NCBI GenBank assembly: GCA_018818445.1 | Contig: JAHISC010000060.1 | Span: forward strand, 1 to 9,959 | Source of the DNA: Patescibacteria group bacterium | GTDB taxonomy: Bacteria > Patescibacteriota > Patescibacteriia > UBA9934 | DNA length: 9,959 nucleotides | Direction: 5' to 3' | Part shown: positions 5,894-9,959 of the stretch, piece after piece | Position numbering within the stretch: position 1 is the first letter of the stretch | Layout of the letters: each line of letters starts with the position of its first letter | Notes under the pieces: generated by a model | Database searches by the model: none | Told to the model about the DNA's origin: nothing | The model's input: only the letters and a program-made list of their open reading frames with translations | Position numbers and translations under genes: made by a program

Positions 5894-6379
5894 TCAGGGG
5901 AGATCGGGAAGCTTGGTGTGCTTACCGTTCTCCGCGATCCAATCCTCCGGGCGAGTGCTGAGCATCACGAGGTATTCACATACCTCGACAAGGGGACGAA
6001 ACTCGTCCTCGTAGTGCACCTCGCGAACTGGAAGCTCCAGTGCGCGAGCAATGCACCGCTCCACACTCAGACGAACTCTGAGCCATGGTCTGTCCCCGAA
6101 CACGTCGCGGACTTGCGGCATCAGTCCCTGGGACTTCAGCCACACCATGGTCTTCACGAGTCCGTCGTCGGGTTGAGCCGTGCCAAAGGTGAAAACCCAC
6201 CCCAGCACGAACTCAATGATCTCGATGTCCTGCGGGGACAACTGCCTCTGGGTTCTCTTGACCCAGGTTCCGACGATCTGCTGGCGAACCAGCAAGACCA
6301 TCGGATGATGGAAACCACGCAGGATAAAACAATCCGGCGTGACCACTCCGTCACGCACAATCGCTTGTACGCAACTCAT
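5894..6379 (-). CDS. GC-rich hypothetical protein, 161 residues
   Basis: I do not recognise this protein. From the ATG at 6379 it has 161 residues, without signal peptide or membrane helix. It is rich in Val, Arg and Trp, with hydrophobic strands at 16-40 (CFILRGFHHPMVLLVRQQIV), a segment IEIIEFVLGWVFTFG (52-66), and helical C-terminal parts around 100-118 and 126-142 ending in TRPEDWI. This suggests a compact mixed alpha/beta cytoplasmic protein. A GTG at 6385 is in frame, but it is only about two bases from the Shine-Dalgarno site GGAGGG (6392-6387), whereas the ATG sits seven bases away, so ATG is chosen. GC content (about 58% at 5881-5940) exceeds that of neighbours. The C-terminal pattern 'LV.L...PEDW' faintly recalls 'LVALIPPEDAV' in the other GC-rich protein; this is too weak to claim homology. 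Confidence 0.7.
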   Translation of the reverse strand: MSCVQAIVRDGVVTPDCFILRGFHHPMVLLVRQQIVGTWVKRTQRQLSPQDIEIIEFVLGWVFTFGTAQPDDGLVKTMVWLKSQGLMPQVRDVFGDRPWLRVRLSVERCIARALELPVREVHYEDEFRPLVEVCEYLVMLSTRPEDWIAENGKHTKLPDLP

Positions 6380-6386
6380 GGCCACA

Positions 6387-6392
6387 CCCTCC
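6387..6392 (-). promoter_or_regulatory. Shine-Dalgarno site deciding the start at 6379
   Basis: GGAGGG on the - strand, seven bases before the ATG at 6379 and too close to the alternative GTG at 6385. Confidence 0.7.
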
Positions 6393-6416
6393 AGTGAAAA
6401 GTTCGACTAACAAAGC

Positions 6417-6445
6417 AGCTTAGCTTATTTTAACACTTTTGTCAA
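6417..6445 (-). promoter_or_regulatory. Promoter of the GC-rich gene at 5894-6379
   Basis: On the - strand, a consensus TTGACA (6445-6440), a 17-base spacer and a weaker TAAGCT (6422-6417). The leader would be about 31 bases. An inverted repeat, TCAAGCC (6442-6448) and GGCTTGA (6459-6465), overlaps the -35 box and could be an operator (inference). Confidence 0.55.
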
Positions 6446-6460
6446 GCCTAAAAATAGTGG

Positions 6461-6488
6461 CTTGATCCTGAGCTCGCCGAAGGATGAA
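6461..6488. repeat. Short dispersed-type palindrome
   Basis: CTTGATCCT (6461-6469) and AGGATGAAG (6481-6488 region) form a stem with one mismatch around GAGCTCGCCGA. The core 'ATCCTGAGC...CGAAGGAT' matches a palindromic repeat class I recall as widespread in bacterial genomes. It lies between two divergent promoters. Confidence 0.5.
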
Positions 6489-6491
6489 GTG

Positions 6492-6531
6492 TTGATAGTT
6501 TTTTGCAAAAAAGGTTAAATCCAGGTAATTT
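6492..6531 (+). promoter_or_regulatory. Promoter region of the gene at 6551-7318
   Basis: Two overlapping candidates, each with a 17-base spacer: TTGATA (6492-6497) with TTAAAT (6515-6520), and TTGCAA (6503-6508) with TAATTT (6526-6531). Neither can be preferred by eye. The second gives a leader of about 13 bases. There is no Shine-Dalgarno site. Confidence 0.4.
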
Positions 6532-6550
6532 ATAAGAAATAAACAAAAAT

Positions 6551-7318
6551 ATGCCAAAATCACACGAAAGAGCTAGTCATGCTTTTGAAGCAGATATTCG
6601 CAGCATGAGTGAAGGACAATTTGAGAATCTAGGCGAAATAATCGAAAAAAGTGGCCTATCTGGTGAAAATGCCAAAATAGCTAAAGCGGTCATAGAGTCT
6701 AGAAAAGAGTCCTATATGGATGCTGGGTTGGATGTTCCGGAGAGAATTAAAACCGACTTGGCCAAACTGGAAGAACTTAGTAGCCAATGGGACGATGATA
6801 TGGCTATAGTTAGCAAATCTTTAGCTGGTGACACTAGACTAAAGCCATACTTAGCTGAAGATTTGGAGCCAATCATTGATATGGATAAAATCCAAATTCT
6901 GAGCTCAGCTATGGAATCCGGCAACTTACATCAGATGCTTGAAGGAAGTTTTGTTAGAGCAGCCGAAGAACAAAGAGCAGAAAAAACCAAGCAAGAAGAA
7001 ACAGAAATGTGGAGTGAATCAACTAAAGCAAAAGATTTTGAGACTGCAGAGGATATTGCTGCACGTACCAAGGCTGAGATGGCAGCTATGGAAACTGGTG
7101 ACGAAGAAGCTTTTACGGTGGATGCCGATCAGAGTGCAGCCGAAGCTTTGGCAAAAACAAAACAATACCAAGGTTTACAACCTTCTAAAAAAGAGGATTT
7201 TGGTAATGAACAAGATCAAGATGCTGATACCCCTGCCGGGCCAGCCTACCGAGAAACTGCCAAAGCAGCTCGAACTGGTATTCTTGGAACAATAGCTGGA
7301 ATTTTCCGACGACGCTGA
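6551..7318 (+). CDS. Acidic, charged hypothetical protein, 255 residues
   Basis: Not recognised. The first 130 residues look mostly helical and may form a folded unit (segments 11-52, 62-90 and 98-130). From about residue 135 the sequence is low-complexity and rich in Glu, Ala, Lys and Thr, and probably disordered (EEQRAEKTKQEETEM, DADQSAAEALAKTKQ). It ends in a short hydrophobic and basic tail, GILGTIAGIFRRR (243-255), too short to span a membrane but able to associate with one or with a partner. There is no Cys and no signal peptide. The ATG at 6551 is the first in frame after the promoter and lacks a Shine-Dalgarno site. It is divergent to the GC-rich gene at 5894-6379, repeating the arrangement of the gene pair to its left, and ends in TGA seven bases before a strong terminator. 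Confidence 0.8.
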   Translation: MPKSHERASHAFEADIRSMSEGQFENLGEIIEKSGLSGENAKIAKAVIESRKESYMDAGLDVPERIKTDLAKLEELSSQWDDDMAIVSKSLAGDTRLKPYLAEDLEPIIDMDKIQILSSAMESGNLHQMLEGSFVRAAEEQRAEKTKQEETEMWSESTKAKDFETAEDIAARTKAEMAAMETGDEEAFTVDADQSAAEALAKTKQYQGLQPSKKEDFGNEQDQDADTPAGPAYRETAKAARTGILGTIAGIFRRR

Positions 7319-7324
7319 ATAAAT

Positions 7325-7388
7325 AAAAACACCACTCTCTCAGATCCCTCCACTACGGTCGGGATGGTGAGCTAAGAGTGGTGTTTTT
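7325..7388. terminator. Bidirectional terminator between the acidic gene and thrS
   Basis: AAAAACACCACTCT (7325-7338) and AGAGTGGTGTTTTT (7375-7388) are a perfect 14-bp inverted repeat, T-rich at the 3' side on both strands. It lies between the convergent stops at 7318 and 7396, so it can end both genes. The loop itself is palindromic. Confidence 0.92.
7339..7371. repeat. Palindrome nested in the terminator loop
   Basis: CTCA (7339-7342) pairs with TGAG (7368-7371), and ATCCC (7344-7348) with GGGAT (7361-7365), around TCCACTACGGTC. The form 'GATCCCTC..CTACGGTCGGGAT' resembles short dispersed palindromes known in other bacteria, and may have entered a simpler terminator hairpin. Confidence 0.45.
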
Positions 7389-7395
7389 GTTTTTT

Positions 7396-9195
7396 CTACT
7401 CTATTGGCATCTTGGCTGCTTCATCTGCGCGCTCTATAATTTCTCCATGAGCCACAGTCAAATCCTCATCTTCACCAAAAACATTAATTCTAAAGTCTCC
7501 CCCGTCAACCTCTTTTTGACCAATAACAATTGTCCAAGGAACTTTAGAAGTTGCTGCGGTACGAATTTTTTTACCAACTTTTTCACTCGAGTCATCAAGA
7601 CTAGCCCGAAGTCCAGCCTTGTCTAAATCTTGAACAAGCTGTTTGGCAAACCCAACAAAGTCATCACTAACTGTAGCCACTCGAATTTGCTCTGGCGCCA
7701 ACCACATTGGAAAAGCTCCAGCATAGTGCTCAATTAAGACTCCCATAAAACGCTCAACTGATCCCAAAATCGCGCGGTGCAACATAACTGGTCGTTTCTT
7801 TTCACCATCTGAGTCTGTGTACTCAAGCTGGAAACGCTCTGGAAGATTGAAATCGAGCTGTAAGGTGGCTAATTGCCATTCGCGTCCAATTGCATCAGTT
7901 GCAATAAAATCGAGCTTAGGACCGTAAAAAGCAGCTTCCCCTATGCCTGTTTCGTAGTCCTTGCCCATCTCAGCTAGCAACTCCTTCAAAATACCAACCG
8001 AATTGTCCCAGACCTCGACACTGCCCAAATATTTTTCCATTTTTTCTGGATCATGAGTTGAAAGTCTGATCTTTAGCGGCATGGCAAAAGCATTGTAAAA
8101 CTTGGTAATGATCTCATAAATCGCCATGGACTCCTCTTTGACCTGATCCATACGGCAAAACACGTGTGCGTCATCTTGAGTGATTGATCTAACCCTGGTT
8201 AAACCTTGGAGCTGACCAGAATTCTCGTCACGATAGACTGCCGTCACTTCGCTCATGCGAATTGGTAAATCGCGGTAACTGCGAATTTTTGACGCATAAA
8301 TCTGCGTATGATGCGGGCAATTCATTGGTTTTAAAACAAACTCATCATCTGTCTTCTTGCTACTGACATGAAAAATATCATCGCTAAATTTATCCCAATG
8401 ACCTGAAGTTTTATACAAATCTGACTTAGCCAAATGAGGAATGTTGACTCTAGAATAACCGTAAGGCTTCATAAGAGCCCAAACAAAAGCGGTTAAGGCG
8501 TCGCGCACAGTAGTCCCTCTATCTGTAAACAGCGGTAGGCCAGGACCAACTAATGGTGAGAATGTGAACAAGTCTAGTTCTTGACCAAGTTTGCGATGAT
8601 CGCGTTTCCTAGCTTCCTCCATCATAGTCAAATAAGCATCCAAATCAGACTTTCTTTGAAAACATAATCCGTAAATACGTTGCAACTGTGTTTTATTTTC
8701 ATCACCACGCCAATAAGCACCGGCTAATTTTTCTAACTGGAAAGATTTAATTTCCCCCGTATTAGATAAATGAGGACCGCGACAAAGATCGATAAACTCA
8801 CCAGTTTTATAAATTGTAGCTACATCTGGCCGCTCAAGATCAACATCTCCAGATTCTTCCGGATTGATTTTAGTTGTCCCCTTTTCTTTTAAGTCGGTTA
8901 GTAATTCTACTTTAAATTCCTGCCCCAAGTCCCCAAAGAATTTAATTGCTTCATCGAGTGACATCTCACTTTTTTCCATGGGCAGCTTGGCATTAACTAG
9001 ATTGATCATCTCTGCCTCAATCTTTGCAAGATCATCTTCAGAAATTGGTTGAGGAAATAAAATATCATAATAGAACCCATTGTCGACTACTGGACCAACA
9101 CCAAATTTTGCTGTTGGATACAATTTTTGCACAGCAGCCGCGAGGATATGAGCACAAGTGTGACGCATTGCATGAAGATGTTCGTTTTGTTTCAT
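7396..9195 (-). CDS. thrS: Threonyl-tRNA synthetase, without TGS domain
   Basis: ThrRS (class II aminoacyl-tRNA synthetase) charges tRNA(Thr) with threonine and removes mischarged serine. The 599-residue protein starts directly in the editing domain: the editing HxxxH is His12-His16 and its partner Cys-x3-His is C138-H142 (in CRGPHLSN). Thus the ~60-residue TGS domain at the start of E. coli ThrRS is absent. The catalytic core shows the zinc ligands C293 (MNCPHH), H344 (DDAHVF) and H473 (LHRAILG), motif 2 at Y321-R322-DENSG, and motif 3 GSVERFMG (478-485). The anticodon-binding domain covers about 500-599. All catalytic residues I can check are present. The ATG at 9195 lies 5 bases after the T-run of the leader terminator and has no Shine-Dalgarno site. 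No plausible upstream coding extension exists because the T-box leader occupies that space. Confidence 0.98.
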   Translation of the reverse strand: MKQNEHLHAMRHTCAHILAAAVQKLYPTAKFGVGPVVDNGFYYDILFPQPISEDDLAKIEAEMINLVNAKLPMEKSEMSLDEAIKFFGDLGQEFKVELLTDLKEKGTTKINPEESGDVDLERPDVATIYKTGEFIDLCRGPHLSNTGEIKSFQLEKLAGAYWRGDENKTQLQRIYGLCFQRKSDLDAYLTMMEEARKRDHRKLGQELDLFTFSPLVGPGLPLFTDRGTTVRDALTAFVWALMKPYGYSRVNIPHLAKSDLYKTSGHWDKFSDDIFHVSSKKTDDEFVLKPMNCPHHTQIYASKIRSYRDLPIRMSEVTAVYRDENSGQLQGLTRVRSITQDDAHVFCRMDQVKEESMAIYEIITKFYNAFAMPLKIRLSTHDPEKMEKYLGSVEVWDNSVGILKELLAEMGKDYETGIGEAAFYGPKLDFIATDAIGREWQLATLQLDFNLPERFQLEYTDSDGEKKRPVMLHRAILGSVERFMGVLIEHYAGAFPMWLAPEQIRVATVSDDFVGFAKQLVQDLDKAGLRASLDDSSEKVGKKIRTAATSKVPWTIVIGQKEVDGGDFRINVFGEDEDLTVAHGEIIERADEAAKMPIE

Positions 9196-9200
9196 AGAAT

Positions 9201-9233
9201 AAAAAAACCAAGATTACGAATTACGTATCTTGG
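9201..9233 (-). terminator. Conditional terminator of the thrS leader
   Basis: On the - strand, CCAAGATACG (9233-9224) pairs with CGTAATCTTGG (9218-9208) with one bulged A, loop TAATT, then seven T (9207-9201). It competes with the T-box antiterminator. Confidence 0.88.
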
Positions 9234-9351
9234 GACCCTTGCGGGCGGTTCCACCCAAGTTGCTCGATCATTTGACTGATTAAGCCTCTTAATTATGCGC
9301 GGAATCGGCCGCGCGCCATAGCTCCTGGGTTAGTTAGACCCAATCAATGCT
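9201..9351 (-). promoter_or_regulatory. T-box leader controlling thrS
   Basis: On the - strand the leader carries GGGTGGAACCGC (9256-9245), the canonical T-box sequence, whose TGGA would pair with the NCCA end of uncharged tRNA. Two alternative structures share CCCAAG (9234-9229). It pairs with CTTGGG (9259-9254) in the antiterminator, or starts the terminator stem. Upstream are three short hairpins: 9343-9325 (TTGGGT/ACCCAG with loop CTAACTA, which contains ACT, a Thr codon), 9314-9297 (GCGCGG/CCGCGC) and 9293-9279 (ATTAAG/CTTAAT). Uncharged tRNA(Thr) is expected to raise thrS expression. The leader is about 156 nt, short for the class, and no full-length Stem I is visible; the specifier assignment is tentative. 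Confidence 0.88.
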
Positions 9352-9357
9352 AAAAAT

Positions 9358-9385
9358 AGTGTAGCGTAACTGCAAAATGTGTCAA
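9358..9385 (-). promoter_or_regulatory. Promoter of the thrS leader
   Basis: On the - strand, TTGACA (9385-9380), a 16-base spacer, and TACACT (9363-9358). Transcription is predicted to start at about A9351. Confidence 0.6.
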
Positions 9386-9409
9386 ATTTAACAACTAAGA
9401 TAGTTTTTA

Positions 9410-9959
9410 TTACTCAATTACAATCCTGATGTGATCTTGCAGGGTTGGCACGCGCTTTAGCCAGAACGGCGTAAAGGCAACGCTAGCAGTTTCTACTGCG
9501 TCCGAAACTTCCAAAAGATTAACAACCTCATTGGCGGAGCGACCAGTAAAACGATCTTTATTCAATAGTTCATTATTTGGTGCAATTACTGCAAAACCAT
9601 CCAAATAAGCACTGAGAGTGGCAGTGGCACGCTCAGTATCCACTGATTGCAATGTTACTTGCACACCATCTTCTTTAACAGAAGTAACCTGGAATCCAGT
9701 CGATGTCTGATTGTAAAGACTGGTTTTGGCATAGTTTTCTAAGTCAGTTGTATCGTAGAATACTCCAGTAACCGTGGCTGTAATAGAAATAGTGAATGAA
9801 GCTATTTCAACTCCTGGTTCAGTATCGCTTTTCTTCTCTACTGCTTCTATGCTAAATACTTCACCTGTAAATCCAGCTCCCTCTGCCTCGCTACGCAAAA
9901 GCTCCTTAGTATTTTCCAAAATCTCATCAGCTAAAGTATTACCAGCTTCATCAAGATCA
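9410..9959 (-). CDS. C-terminal part of a hypothetical protein (N-terminus outside window)
   Basis: The reading frame stays open to the right edge of the window, so only the last 182 residues are seen. A TTG at 9919 is in frame but has no supporting signals, and the frame continues upstream with ordinary codons, so it is not taken as the start. The visible part looks soluble and beta-rich, with alternating hydrophobic residues (VEIASFTISITATVTGVFYD) and repeated small domains. It ends in a module with GRSANEVVNLLEVSDAVETA and then TPFWLKRVP, finishing RIVIE. This ending resembles the C-terminus of long Patescibacteria proteins often labelled 'baseplate J/gp47 family' ('...PFW...VP....I.I.I'); the resemblance is from memory and tentative. 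It ends in TAA, and no convincing terminator follows before the thrS promoter. Confidence 0.75.
   Translation of the reverse strand, partial: DLDEAGNTLADEILENTKELLRSEAEGAGFTGEVFSIEAVEKKSDTEPGVEIASFTISITATVTGVFYDTTDLENYAKTSLYNQTSTGFQVTSVKEDGVQVTLQSVDTERATATLSAYLDGFAVIAPNNELLNKDRFTGRSANEVVNLLEVSDAVETASVAFTPFWLKRVPTLQDHIRIVIE

Noticed and set aside
5864..6397. 177-codon open frame on the + strand across the second GC-rich region
   Set aside because: The opposite strand has a promoter, Shine-Dalgarno site and terminator matching the 5894-6379 gene; the + frame has none of these and its frame is kept open by GC-rich composition.
3519..9959. A defence system, prophage or CRISPR locus
   Set aside because: No nuclease, helicase, integrase, transposase or spaced repeat array is visible; the partial protein at the right edge only faintly recalls baseplate-like proteins and that label is common on non-phage Patescibacteria proteins.

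Overview
The window looks like part of a genome from the Candidate Phyla Radiation (Patescibacteria). This rests on gene content and style: compact, mostly AT-rich genes, a threonyl-tRNA synthetase lacking the N-terminal TGS domain, a GatB, a MiaA, membrane proteins of unknown role and small acidic hypothetical proteins. TGA is used as a stop codon by four of the genes, so the UGA=Gly code of Gracilibacteria/Absconditabacteria does not apply. The lineage assignment is an inference; there is no rRNA or tRNA gene here to test it.

Layout, left to right. Positions 23-1619 hold two overlapping, apparently paralogous multi-pass membrane proteins on the + strand. gatB (1654-3165, +) follows, with its own promoter placed so that the mRNA would be nearly leaderless. 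Positions 3179-3360 contain a complete small transcription unit with no convincing ORF: promoter, a 16-bp paired element with a C-rich loop, and a terminator. It is a candidate structured RNA. Positions 3377-3516 form a long imperfect palindrome ending beside the miaA stop codon. miaA (3519-4481, -) carries a short in-frame palindromic repeat inside its coding sequence.

Positions 4501-7390 hold a repeated arrangement. Two GC-rich hypothetical genes on the - strand (4542-5150 and 5894-6379) each have a sigma70-type promoter, a strong Shine-Dalgarno site and a closely related terminator hairpin. Each is divergent to an AT-rich gene for a small acidic, charged hypothetical protein on the + strand (5271-5795 and 6551-7318). 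The GC-rich genes differ sharply in base composition and translation signals from everything around them.

The right end carries thrS (7396-9195, -) behind a T-box leader, with its own promoter, a canonical T-box sequence, and mutually exclusive antiterminator and terminator. Beyond it is the C-terminal part of a further - strand protein (9410 to the window edge).

Three genes (gatB, miaA, thrS) serve tRNA charging or modification, but they are in separate transcription units. The most unusual material is the pair of GC-rich divergent units, the unassigned structured RNA, the short T-box leader and the palindromic elements in or beside genes. No CRISPR array, tRNA, rRNA, transposase or integrase gene was seen.
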